A stretch of 64,000 nucleotides of DNA, from NCBI GenBank assembly GCA_030015575.1, contig JASDDO010000001.1:514161772-514225771 (forward strand). Reading direction: 5' to 3'. Shown here one piece after another: positions 36,995 through 48,958 of this stretch. The stretch is from Agapanthus africanus (taxonomy: Eukaryota > Streptophyta > Magnoliopsida > Asparagales > Amaryllidaceae). The position numbers were made by a program, and so were the translations under genes. Position 1 is the stretch's first letter. Each line of letters starts with the position of its first letter. A model generated the notes under the pieces. The model was given only the letters and a program-made list of their open reading frames with translations, ran no database searches and was not told the DNA's origin.

Positions 36995-38725
36995 TGTTCA
37001 TCACAGAATACTGCATTTTATACCGCCCATTCTTACGCTCGGTTGTTTATTGGTAGGTGCTTTTAATCCGTGTTTGTTACATATTTACAGAATACAGGTT
37101 TCCAGTACAAATATTGCAATTCAAGACAAAATCTCCACAGTTACGTCAAAATACAGAACATCTGTCACAGCAGATAAAAGCCGGGTTCCGGTCATCCATA
37201 TCCGTCCAGTGCCGAGTACAAGTTCCACAGACAAGACATATGACAGTGGTCATTCGTGTCTGGGACAAGCAAGAGCACGAGGGGGGCTGCACAAGAATCA
37301 ATGGGTGCGCGGAGCTCGAGGGAGAAAAAGTCAAAAGTAAAGAAAAGAGTGCAATCTTGGACAAGGAAATCTGGAGATATTCTTGAAGATTTTGTACAGT
37401 ATAAAGTTGACAAACACGAGGAAACATCAAACCAGGAAATGTCCCAAAATCCCACGACCCAACTCCTCCACATGGCCGCGGATCCGCGGCCAACATGGGG
37501 TATAGGCCGCGGATCCGCGGCCTTACTGGCTCTTCTCCTTGTCGTTTTCTGGGGGCCTTTTTGTAACTTTCTATAGGTCCAGATTATTGCCCTAGAGTTC
37601 CCATTCCCTGCCTATAAATACAGCAGATCTGAGCCAAACCAAGAGAGCTTTTCTTTAGCCTCTTTTTTGTGTAGTTTTGTTCTTCTTCTTCTTCTTCATT
37701 CTTTCTCCATTAAAATTGTAGTGAGAGCTTTTTGAGTGGAAGATTAATGAAGATGAGGGTTTTTTTTATCTTTCTTGTTAGTTTCGCTCCCCCTTGAGAT
37801 TCTTGCTTTCTCTTGATCATTCAACCTCTTCATTGAGCTTGAATGGTTAAGGGTTAGTTATTGATCTCAAGGGTCGTATTTTCTCACGGGACTAGTTCTT
37901 CACTTCACATGCGTTCTCTACCCTTCTTTTGATCTTGCAACCTCTTGATTGAGCTTGCAAGTTTAAGGGTTGGCTATTGATCACATGCTTGGCTTGAGTT
38001 CTAGTTCCTTGTTCTTTTTATCACTTTTTATTACTTGCTTATTATCTTGCTTTTCTTTCTTGCAATTTAATTCATGCACTTACTTATTTGTAATCTTTTC
38101 TTTACTTTGTTCTTTTCTTTTTGTTCTCTCTTTTTGGTTCTTTCTTGTGAATGAATGTAATTGTCGTTGTTAAGAAATAATACGGTATTATAAGTTAACG
38201 TTTCTTTACCCATTTCCTTTTCCCGTATTTTCCATTGAACTCCGCCCAAACGATACGCAAGCGCTCCGTTAGGCACCGTACCCTGACAAGGTAACGGTGA
38301 TTCCTAACCGCGACCGGTTGCGTTCGGTTTGGCCGGAGGCGAAAGCAAGAGACAAGAACGGAAGGACAAGGGTAAATAAACCGTATTCCACGAATACCGC
38401 GCTTAGATCCCCTAATCCACGTTGTTGCCGATTGCTCTAGCTTCAATTGGTCAAGATTCGGCTCAAAGGTTTTGAGTACGGATTTCTTTAGCTTACAATC
38501 TCGTATCTTTTCTTAACAACTTTATACTTGCAAATAATACACATAGGTTAGAATCGAACAAACTCATACATATTCTTTATTGACTCGTCTAAGACAAGAA
38601 AGGACATACAACCATCTCCCTGTGGATCGACCCATGCTCAACCGGCTAGCTGCATAGCGACACCGTCCTGATCGCGGTTATACTTTAATTCTTTGAACAT
38701 CCGACACGCCAAAAGCGTGCGATCA
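36995..38725 (+). mobile_element. Solo LTR S, Athila-like
   Basis: It is a 1731-bp sequence starting TGTTCATC and ending GATCA, flanked by a 5-bp TSD and with no internal region. It has a TATA box (37613-37620), a palindrome pair (37474-37522) and the ctgtggatcgaccca/ggctagctgc block shared with the E LTR near its end (about 38620-38660). It is most likely left by recombination between the two LTRs of a full element. It is related to, but distinct from, the C and E families. Confidence 0.93.
37474..37522. repeat. Paired CCGCGG palindromes, solo LTR S
   Basis: Two perfect 18-bp palindromes ggccgcggatccgcggcc (37474-37491 and 37505-37522), centres 31 bp apart, about 90-140 bp upstream of the TATA box. 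This is the least decayed pair in the window. Confidence 0.97.
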
Positions 38726-38730
38726 GTAAT
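38726..38730. repeat. TSD of solo LTR S, right copy (gtaat)
   Basis: Matches 36990-36994. Confidence 0.95.
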
Positions 38731-38871
38731 CACTCGCATGGAGAATCGACTTTGGAACGTGAAGACAAAATTTGACAGAAGTTTCCACACTTATTCTTGT
38801 ACATACTTGTTTGTTTATCTTCCTTGTTCTTGGGAATTTCGAGGACGAAATTCTTTTGTAGTTGGGTGTAA

Positions 38872-41800
38872 TGTAACACCCTAATTTATTTATACCAATT
38901 CCAGTGCACGTATTTCTTTAATTATGGTAGTTTCCTGATTTTATCATGTTTTGGGTGCGAGTGGTATTTTACATTTTATATTGCATTCGACCCGACCCGC
39001 TTTTTTGAAACTTGTTTTATTCATATTTATGAATTATCCTGACTTGTTATATAGACACGTGTATTTTTCATGAATACTGCATACTGGCATTTTATCTAGC
39101 ATTGCATCTTTTACCATACAACATTTTAAGTCATATAAAATAATTTAAAATTACGGAACAAAGCCTGCATGATACCCCTAACCCTGTGGTAGCATCCGCG
39201 CATCGTATTCCTGTCCCGTTCAGTGAAACGGACTTGTTTGGATGGCTACGCGCACGTACGTGCATTTTTTCTACGGGGTATGCATTTTCGTTACCCGAGC
39301 ATTCATTTTTAAATTTATTCATCGCATATATTTTCATATTTTAAAACTGAAATTTTAGACCCGAACCGTGCGTGTTTTGGAATATTTTTGTATCCCGCCA
39401 AAATTCAAATTTATTTAATATAATATTAAATTTAATTTAACCGTTTAAAATTTTCTTAACAGTTCAAATCTTTTAAAAACTAACTAATATATTTTTAAAT
39501 TAAATCTAAACAACTTTAACAGCTCAGCCTCTCTCTCTCTCTCTGCCTCGTGGCCCCCACACCAATCATCTCTCTCTCACACAACCAAGCCACTCAGCCT
39601 CTCTCCTCTTTCTCTTTCTCTCCCCGCACTGTCTCTCTCTCTCTTCTTTCTCTCCTCTCGCACCTTTCTCTCACATCTCGTGGTTACTGTTCGTATCTCG
39701 ATTATGGTCACCTACCTCAGGCTATGCTCACCTCCCTCCTTCCCTATTTATTTTTCCCCACGAGAAAACCCATGGCTCTCTCTTCTTCCTCATGTACCGC
39801 CGCCTCATCACGAAACCCTAACCCTAAACTGTATCACCTCTCAACCCGACAGAGCCTCCTCTCTCTCCTCCTTTTCATCATCATCTTCTTCTTCTACATT
39901 CCCGCGCCCACTGCACACACAAGAACCCTGAGAATCTATCACCACCAACTCATCTCGTCGCCGATGACCTCTCGCCGTCGCCTCATCATTCTTCTCCTCT
40001 CTCCAAACTCCCCAACACCTACACCAGAACTCCCCAGCACAAGAAACCCTAGCACCCGAGCCCATTCCCTACAACCTAGAACCCTAGCTACCTTGCCATC
40101 GTTCTTGCCGGCGATCCCTTGCCGAAGACCTCCCACCTTTGCAACCACATCCTATCCTTCTCCCAACCCCAGTGAGCAACACCTTCTTTCTCCTTCTTCT
40201 TCTTCTTCTTTTCTTTTCTTTCTCTTCATTTCTTTACTTCTTGAATTCTGTTTTTCATAGTTCGCCGGAGCCGGGCTTGACGTCAATGATCCAGACAACC
40301 CAATGGACATACCTCACCTGCGTGATCACCCTCTTGCATTGCTTGGACCCATCCCGTGTGCCGTGCGTGCATTGCGATGTGTTACCAATGTCGGACGTGC
40401 CGTGTGTATCCGTATCGTGATCCGTCGAGGCAAGTTAATCTTGCTACATGCTATAATACTATAATCTATATATATTTGAATTATAATACTTCAAAATGAT
40501 TAATTTTGCAATCCACATTATTGTTTTCTGTTTTATCGATTTATTCGACATCCGTATATATCATTTCAGATCTAGTGCATGAAAACCTATCTTGTTACAT
40601 ACTATACTGCCATATACTGCATCAAATTGAATAGTTACATCTCATATTGTTGAGTTATATGTCCCGCACTTGCTAGTTTATCATTTTACTGTTATATGAC
40701 ATCCGTGTGCATCCATATTAGTATTTACACATCTAGTCGCAGGCTAAATCATCTTGCTGCATGCTAGGTACAGTATCATGCATCCATACTAATAAAATGT
40801 TAACTGTTTATCCCATTACACATCCATATGAATGTTTTACAGTTTTCGGATACCCGTTTGCAACTATAACATTTAATATACATGTAGCCGCATCTACCTA
40901 TCATATTAGTCCATGTTATTATTGTTAGAACACCCCATGTTTAATAAAGTGCATCCTGATTAGTATTGGAACTGTAATTGTAACCCTAATCGATAATTGT
41001 GCATCCATACCATTGATTTCATATCTATTCGCACACCATGTTGCATTATATCATTTTATTGTTATATTAGTACTCCATACTTGATATTGTGTACCCTACA
41101 TAGTAATATAGTAACCCCTGATAAATATTTGTGCATCCATGCTTTTGGTGTGCATCCGTACCTGTTATAGTTTTGTTATGAGCTTCCGCTTGATACCTGT
41201 GCATTACTTGACATGGCCTGATACTTGTGTACTACCTAACATGACCTGATACACTATTACTTGACCTGACTTGATACATGTACACTACTCGACATGAGTT
41301 GATACATGTACACTACTTGACATGTTACCTGATCATGTTTCTAATTCCGACAACACTGACATGTTGTCCCATGGACATATCCTGTTGTTTGTATAGACAA
41401 ATATGTTCCTGCTTGATCCTGTGTTGGCATTAGCTTCAGACTTATCAATACCTGACTTGAACACATAACTTGGGGGTATGGGGAAATTAAGGATGTAACC
41501 AAACGTAACTCAAAGGGCCATCTTATTGTTTGCCATTTTTCCGGGCGTTATGGAATACCTATTGTTTGCCGTTTTTCCGGGCGTTACGGAATACCTACTG
41601 TTTGTCATTTTCCCGGGCGTTACGGAATAATTACCGATGGGTTACGATGAGGATTACATTAATTGATTTCGAAGACTTTAGAATAGATAACCCTATAGCA
41701 CAGTTTAGATATCACTGCACGTCACTTATACTGATGTACTTCACTGTTACATATATCCCTGTTATACTCTTGATACTGTTTATATTCATGCCTGCATATC

Positions 41801-42234
41801 CCGTTACCTCCTGACTATATTATTGTTGATATTATGACGTACTGACGTCTGGGTTTTGCATGGCCCAGATCCTCCGCTTTTGCCATAGGCCGTTCAGGAG
41901 TATCTCAGTCATCAGGCCAAGCAGTGAAGACTTGTTAGTATTCTAGTTTAGTTTCTTTTCAATACTTTTCATTTACTGATGTGAGCCCGTATTTGGGACG
42001 TACATTCCAGATTATTATTGTTTATTGGATCTATTGCTTCCGCCTTTTATTTCTTGACTCATTATTCTGGCTCATGGACATGTATTAGATAGTTGGGTTT
42101 TTTTTATTTCTATTGTGCTTGATATCTCTAGACAGCCGTAATGTGACTGTGGAGGGATTTTTCCTAGCTACAGGTAGCATGGTTGGCTCTGTCACGTGCC
42201 GATCTTAGCGCACTCTGGGAAGCAGGGTGTGACA
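38872..42234 (+). repeat. D LTR2 (shared middle LTR)
   Basis: It is a 3363-bp uninterrupted LTR (TGTAACACCC...TGACA). It serves as the 3' LTR of internal 1 and the 5' LTR of internal 2. It contains the CT-rich tract, intron-like segment (40172-40260) and 36-bp tandem units. The proline/serine-rich frame at 39550-40260 starts with GTG, is low complexity, and is not open in LTR1 or LTR3. Confidence 0.95.
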
Positions 42235-42652
42235 GGGTTTGTTTGGTCTCAGAGCCATAGGATTTAGGTTAATCGGGTTTGATTCTTTTATAGTTGGGTA
42301 TTAGACCCAATATACGAATCAAAATACTCGTGATTAGGAACATGTCCTGCCACTTTACCATCTTGCCATTCTTGAATCTTAACTTCGTCTTGATCCTTAC
42401 CTTGACGATATGCAATCCTCTTTGCATCTCGACTTGAGACTTTTGGTTCCCTATTGTTTATCTCTAGGATTTGGGCGACTTGAGTGGAGTTATGTGATTG
42501 TAACTATATACCGCGGCATGCTTACAATGCGGTACTCTATTTAAATAACTTGCTAGTCTTGATTCATATCCTTGATTCATGGTCATCTTTCATCACAAGT
42601 TTTGAATCTTGTTCATCATACTAATCCTCTTTGGTGTATTGGCTGCAGAATC
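42235..42652 (+). other. D internal 2: primer site and leader
   Basis: tggtctcagagcc is at 42244-42256, the same as copy 1. A ccgcgg-containing hairpin (taccgc...gcggta, about 42509-42533) is present, but not the palindrome pair seen in other families. Confidence 0.75.
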
Positions 42653-43690
42653 ATGGCGGACAGAAGTCTGAAGAAATACCAGAGGCGTGTGGATGACGCC
42701 GCCTTACTTGGAGTAATTCGTGGCTTGCTAGAGAACGAGAAACGTCAGACTGAGCTGAACCAGCGGCAAGCCGAAGCTTTTCAGGAAGGTTAGCGGACCG
42801 TCCAGCAGTCCGCGAACAATGTTGTGGCCAAACCAATAGAGCGTGTGGGTACTGTGGTGGATTTCAGGAGACTTGGTCCGTCCGTTTTCACTGGTCTGGA
42901 TGAGCCGTTGCCAGCGGAGCAGTGGCTGGTTAATACAAATAATTTGCTCGTTGCGGCACAGATTCCAGAGGATAAGAGAGTGGATGTCGTGCACATCCAA
43001 TTGGTGGACTATGCCCGTGAATAGTGGCTTGTAGAAGAGACCCGTCTGCCCAAACCGATCAGTTGGGCGGCGTTCTCGCGAAGTTTCTTGGAGAAGTTCT
43101 TCCCGCAGACTGCACGGGAGGAAATGGAAGAAAAGTTCATCAGCTTGAAGCGGAACGTAGCACCCGTGGATGTACATGCAGCTAAGTGGACATGACTCAG
43201 TAGATTCGCTGGACCTTTGGTTGCCAACGATGCTGATAGGGCACGGAGGTTCATTCGCAGTTTGGACGTAGACATCCAGAGGCACATTATATCTCTGGGT
43301 TTGACCACTTTCTCTCAAGTACTTAAAGCAGCCAGGGAACAACAGAGGTTATCTTTGAAGACTGAGGGTACGCAGCATGCGGCAGTTATGGTACTGAAGC
43401 CGGCGTTTACGCCGAATCGAGCGCCTATACGCGGAGGTATTCCGGTGGACAGGCATGGAGTTGTACAATTGAAGAAACCGGTTTTGCCCTAGCAAAAAGG
43501 AAGGGTGTTGTGCGATTACTGCCAACGACCGGGTCACTATCGAAGAGATTGTCGTAAGAGGCTTAGACTTTGTCTTATTTGCGAATCAGCTGATCACACC
43601 ATTGATACTTGTCCGTCAAAGCTACGTTTGAAGGATGATACTCAGAAGCCAGAGCAGAAGCCGATAACTCAAGGACCTAATCAAGCTTGA
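42653..43690 (+). pseudogene. gag: D gag, copy 2
   Basis: It is fuller than copy 1: ATG at 42653, N-terminal MADRSLKKYQRRVDDAALL, capsid-like core (SFLEKFFPQTAREEMEEKF, RRFIRSLDVDIQRHIISL) and two CX2CX4HX4C zinc knuckles (CDYCQRPGHYRRDC and CLICESADHTIDTC). Two knuckles fit a chromovirus gag. In-frame stops occur near 42792, at the TAG shared with copy 1 (about 43022), and near 43195 and 43490. It cannot give a full protein. Confidence 0.88.
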
Positions 43691-43737
43691 GCCTTTAACC
43701 TGACGGCTGAGGAGGCTAAGGCTTCAGAGGAAGTCCT

Positions 43738-44191
43738 TTCAGGTATCCTACTTGTTCATGATTTTCCCGAATTAGCATTATTCAATTCTGGTGCATCACA
43801 TTGTTTTATGTCTTCCAAGTTTAATGCTACACACTCGATTACTTGTACAACCCTGTCTAATTGTTGGGACATACACACTGGGAATGGGAAGATCATAGCT
43901 AGTAGAGAATTTAAGGATTATTCTGTAGTTATTCATGGACAGGAGTTATTCGCAGATTTCTTGGTGATCGATACTGGCAGTTATGAAATTGTCTTGGGAA
44001 TGGATTTTCTCGGCACTTTCCATGCTCACATTGATTGTAGGGCAAAGAAAGTGATTGTCCAGATTCTCGGACACCCAGAGTTTGTTTTACTGGAGGAAGC
44101 AGTTCTGTCGGACCAGTCAAGTTTAGGGCTAGGCCGACAAACAATGTTCTTTCGTCGATGGAAGTTGATAAGGAGGAAACGCTCGTTGTAG
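43738..44191 (+). pseudogene. D protease, copy 2
   Basis: FNSGASHCF carries Asn for the catalytic Asp (AAT at 43784-43786), and VLGMDFLGTFHAHIDC follows. Copy 1 has Tyr at the same residue, so both copies lost the residue, by different bases. Confidence 0.85.
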
Positions 44192-44242
44192 TTTGAAAGT
44201 TCATGGACGTTTTCGAAGACATCTTGGGTTTACCGCTAAAAT

Positions 44243-44777
44243 GAGATGTGGAGTTCGCAATCGATCTTGTTCCTGGTGCAGTGCCAATCTTAAATGCGTA
44301 CTATCCAATGGCACCAGTGGAGTTGGAAGAAGTCAAGAAGCAAGATACTGAATTGGTAGAGAAAGGTTGGATTCGCAGCAGTAATTCACCTTGGGAGCTC
44401 CAGTTCTTCTAGTCAAGAAGAATGATGGCACATAGAGGATGTGCATCGACTATCGAGAATTAATCCGGTGACTATTAAGAACAAGTACTTGATCCCTCGC
44501 ATTGGCAAATTGTTCGAGCAACTCTGTGGTGCCAGGGTATTCTCAAAAGTGGATTTGCGATCCAGATATCATCGAGTCTGAGTTAAATCAAAGGAATATT
44601 TGCAAGACTGCGTTACGAACTCGATATGGACATTACGAGTATTTAGTAATGCCATTCGGAGTCACGAATGCACCGGCGATATTTATGGACTTGATGAACC
44701 GAATCTTTTCACTGTTCTTAGACCAGTTTATTGTGGAGTTTATCAATGATATTCTGGTCTATATGAGGAAGTCTTGA
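44243..44777 (+). pseudogene. D reverse transcriptase fragment, copy 2
   Basis: Same extent and same downstream deletion junction as copy 1. The clean stretch [34 protein letters not shown]...[11 protein letters not shown] shows the palm; the first Asp of the catalytic pair is Asn (44745-44747), as in copy 1. Earlier parts are frameshifted. Confidence 0.87.
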
Positions 44778-44839
44778 AGGGCATGTTGGACTCTTGAAGA
44801 CATGTTGGGAACTTACATGTTAGACTTCAAGGGTCATAG

Positions 44840-45520
44840 GAGGATCATCTACACTTGGTGGAGTTTTCGTACAATCACAGCTTTCAGGCGACCATTCAGA
44901 TGGCGTCCTTCAAGGAGTTGTATGGTCGCAAGTGTCGCTCACCCGTTTGTTAGGACGATGTTGGAGAATGAAGACTGTTGGGACCGGATTTGATTGTGCA
45001 AACAGTACAGAAGGTTAGTACTATCCGAAATCATATGAAGGCAGGCCAAGATCGACAGAAGAGTTGGGCCGATACATCAAGAAGACGTCTAGAGTTCACT
45101 GTTGGTGATCTGGTATTCTTGAAGATATCACCGACTAGAGGAGTGATTCGTTTTGGGAGTCGAGGCAAGCTTAGTCCTCGATTCGTGGGACCTTTCGAGA
45201 TTATGGAGCGTGTTGGAGAAGTGGCTTATCGTTTGGCGCTACCACAATCTTTGGCGAATGTTCATGACGTGTTTCATGTATCTCAACTCTGTAAGTATGT
45301 TCGAGATGAAACACACATGCTGGATCATTCGGAGTTGACCGTAAGAGAGGATTTGACTTTTGAGGAACGACCGATATCGATCGTTGATTAAAGAGAAAAG
45401 GTCCTTAAGAACAAGGTTATCCCTCACATACTTGTTTCTTGGGGTAATCGCTCGCATGGAGAATCGACTTTGAAACGTGAAGACGAAATTCGACAGAAGT
45501 TTCCACACTTATTCTTGTAG
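44840..45520 (+). pseudogene. D integrase C-terminal part, copy 2
   Basis: Same fragment as copy 1, but uninterrupted by S, and readable to the end: GDLVFLKISP, KLSPRFVGPFEI, FHVSQLCKYV, then LVSWGNRSHGESTLKREDEIRQKFPHLFL and stop at 45518-45520. A stop near 45389 breaks the frame. The tail resembles that of Tekay-like chromovirus integrases, which is family knowledge. Confidence 0.87.
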
Positions 45521-45589
45521 ATACTTGTTTGTTTATCTTCCTTGTTCTTGGGAATTTCGAGGACGAAATTCTTTTGTAGTTGGGTATAA

Positions 45590-48500
45590 TATAACACCCT
45601 AGTTTATTTATACCAATTCCAGTGCACATATTTCTTTAATTATGGTAGTTTCCTGATTTTATCATATTTTGGGTGCGAGTGGTATTTTACATTTTATATT
45701 GCATTCGACCCGACCCGCTTGTTTGAAACTTGTTTAATTCATATTTATGAATTATCCTGACTTGTTACATAGACACGTGTATTTTTCATGAATACGGCAT
45801 ACTGGCATTTTATCTGGCATTGCATCTTTTACCATATAACATTTTAAGTCATATAAAATAATTTAAAATTACGTAACATGGCCTGCATGATACCCCTAAC
45901 CCTGTAGTTGCATCCGCTCATCTTGTTCCTGTCCCGTTCAGTGAAACGGGCTTGTTTGGATAGCCACGCGCACGTACGTGCATCCGTTCTTGGGGGTATG
46001 CATTTTCGTTACCCGAGCATTTATTTTTAAATTTATTCATCGCATATATTTTTCATATTTTAAAACTGAAATTTTAGACCCGACCCGTGCGTGTTTTGGA
46101 ATATTTTTGTATCTCGCCAAAATTCAAATTTATTTAATATAATATTAAATTTAATTTAACCGTTTAAAATTTTCTTAACAGTTCAAATCTTTTAAAAACT
46201 GACTAATATATTTTTAAATTAAATCTAAACAACTTTAACAGCTCAGCCTCTCTCTCTGCCTCGTGGCCCCCACACCAATCATCATCTCTCTCTCACAACC
46301 AAGCCCATCAGCCTCTCTCTTCTCTTTCTCTCTCTCCCCGCACTGTCTCTCTCTCTCTTCCTTCTCTCTCCTCTCGCACCTTTCTCTCACATCTCGCGGT
46401 TATTGTTCTTATCTCGATTGTGGTCACCTCTCTCAGGCTACGCTCACCTCCGTCCTTCCCTATTTATTTTTCCCCACGAGAACCCACGGCTATCTCTTCT
46501 TCCTCATATACCGCCGCCTCATCTCGAAACCCTAACCCTAAACTCCCTCACCTCTCAACTCGACAAAGCCTCGTCTATCTCCTCCTTGTCATCTTCTTCT
46601 TCTTCTACATTCCCGCGCCCACTGCACCCACAAGAACCCCGAGAACCCATCACCACCATCTCATCTCGCCGCCGATGACCTCTCGCCGTCGCCTCCTCAT
46701 TCTTCTCCTCTCTCCAAACTCCCCAACACCTACACCAGAACTCCTCCTACACAAGAAACCCTAGCACCCGAGCCCATTCCCTGCAACCTAAAACCCTAGC
46801 TGTCTTGTCGTCGTTCTTGCCGGCGATCCCTTGCCAACGACCTCCCACCTTTGCAACCACATCCTACCCTTCTTCCAACCCCAGTGAGCAACCTCTTCTT
46901 TCTCCTTCTTCTTCTTCATCTTTTCTTTTCTTTCTCTTCTTTTCTTTACTTCTTGAATTCTATTTTTCATAGTTCGCCGGAGCCGGGCTTGACGCCGACG
47001 ATCCAGACAACCCAGTGGACATACCTCACCCGTGTGATCACCCTCTTGCATTGCTTGGACCCGTCCCGCATGCCGTGCGTGCGTTGCAACATGTTACCGA
47101 CGTCGGACGTGCCGTGTGTATCCATATCGTGATCCGTCGAGGCAAGTTAATCTTGCTACATGCTATAATACTATAATCTATATCTATTTGAATTATAATA
47201 CTTCAAAATGATTAATTTTGCAATTCACATTATTTTTTTTCATTTTTATCGATTTATTCGACATCCGTATACATCCGTATATATCATTTCAGATCTAGTG
47301 CATGAAAACATATCTTGTTACATACTATACTGTCATATACTGCATCAAATTGAATAGTTACATCTCATATTGTTGAGTTATATGTCTCGCACTTACTAGT
47401 TTATCATTTTACTGTTATATGACATCCGTATGCATCCATATTAGTATTTACACATCTAGTCGCATGTTAAATCATCTTGCTGCATGCTAGGTACAGTATC
47501 ATTCATCCATACTAATAAAATGTTAACCATTTATCCTATTACACATCAATATGAATGTTTTACAGTTTTCGGATACCCGTTTGCAACTATAACATTTAAT
47601 ATACATGTTGCTGCATCTACCTATCATATTAGTCCATGTTATTATTGTTAAAACACCCCATGTTTAATAAAGGGCATCCTAATTAGTATTGGAACTGTAA
47701 TTGTAACCCTAATCAATAATTGTGCATCCATACCATTGATTTCATATCTATTCGCACACCATGTTGCATTATATCATTTTATTGTTATATTAGTACTCCA
47801 TACTTGATATTGTGTACCCTACATAGTAATATAGTAAGCCCTGATAAATATTTGTGCATCCATGCTTTTGTTGTGCATCTGTACCTGTTATAGTTTTGTT
47901 ATGAGCTTCCGCTTGATACTTGTGCATTACCTGACATGGCCTGATACTTGTGTACTACCTAACATGGCCTGATATACCATTACTTGACCTGACTTGATAC
48001 ATGTACACTACTCGACATGACTTGATTCATGTACACTACTTGACATGTTACAAGTTCCTGTTTTTAATGCCGACAACCCTGACATGTTGTCCGATGGACA
48101 TATCCTGTTGTCTGTATAGACAAACCTGTTCCTGCTTGATCCTGTGTTGGCATTAGCTTCAGACTTATCAATACCTGACTTGAACACATAATTTGGGGGT
48201 ATGGGGAAATCAAGGATGTAACCAAACATAACTCAAAGGGCCATCTTATTGTTTGCCGTTTTTCCGGGCGTTACGGAATACCTATTATTTGCCATTTTTC
48301 AGGGCGTTACGGAATACCTATTGTTTACCGTTTTTCCGGGCGTTATGGAATAATTACCGATGGGTTACGATGAGAATTACATTAATTGATTTCGAAGACT
48401 TTAGAATAGATAACCCTGTAGCACAGTTTAGATATCACTGCACGTCACTTATACTGATGTACTTCACTGTTACATATATCCCTGTTATACTCTTGATACT

Positions 48501-48953
48501 GTTTATATTCATGCCTGCATATCCTGTTACCTCCTGACTATATTATTGTTGATATTATGACGCACTAACGTCTGGGTTTTGCATGGCCCAGATCCTCCGC
48601 TTTTGCCGTAGGCCATTCAGGAGTATCTCAGTCATCAGGCCAAGCAGTGAAGACTTGTTAGTATTCTAGTTTAGTTTCTTTTCAGTACTTTTCATTTCCT
48701 GATGTGAGCCCGTATTTGGGACGTACATTCCAGATTATTATTGTTTATTAGATCTATTGCTTCCGCATTTTATTTCTTGACTCATTATTCTGGCTCATGG
48801 ACATGTATTAGATAGTTTTTTTTTATTTCTACTATGCTTGATATCTCTAGACAGCCGTAATGTGACTGTGGATGGATTTTTCTTAGCCACAGGTAGCATG
48901 GTTGGCTCTGTCACGTGCCGATCTTAGCGCACTCTGGAAAGCAGGGCATGACA
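45590..48953 (+). repeat. D LTR3
   Basis: It is 3364 bp. Its first bases are TATAACACCC (TG to TA), and it ends TGACA followed by the TSD aaaga. It holds the intron-like segment at 46884-46972. Short frames in it are LTR shadows. Confidence 0.94.
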
Positions 48954-48958
48954 AAAGA
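48954..48958. repeat. TSD of element D, right copy (aaaga)
   Basis: Matches 2728-2732. Confidence 0.9.

Larger units (their letters stand above)
2733..48953 (+). mobile_element. Element D: tandem Ty3/gypsy (chromovirus-like) retrotransposon
   Basis: The order is LTR1 (2733-5102 plus 33210-34193), internal 1 (34194-38871), LTR2 (38872-42234), internal 2 (42235-45589), LTR3 (45590-48953). One 5-bp TSD flanks the whole array. LTRs begin TGTAACACCC and end TGACA (LTR3 begins TATAACACCC). Each internal part holds a primer site, gag with two zinc knuckles, protease, part of RT, and the C-terminal part of integrase. RNase H and most of the integrase core are missing from both copies at the same junction. 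The LTR start, the integrase tail (GDLVFLKISP, FVGPFEI, FHDVFHVSQL) and the sequence upstream of the 3' LTR fit plant chromoviruses of the Tekay/Del type. That clade assignment is from family knowledge. C and S are nested within it. Confidence 0.9.

Noticed and set aside
39550..40260. A 236-codon proline/serine-rich frame in D LTR2
   Set aside because: It starts with GTG, is low complexity from CT-rich DNA, and is not open over the same length in the other two LTRs.
42235..45589. D as an autonomous element
   Set aside because: RNase H and most of integrase are absent and gag, protease and RT all carry stops or active-site changes.
33499..48537. A 94-codon frame open in all three D LTRs, with 12-residue repeats and a hydrophobic end
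   Set aside because: It begins with TTG in every copy and the repeats come from a 36-bp tandem array in the LTR. Three related copies staying open is weak evidence.
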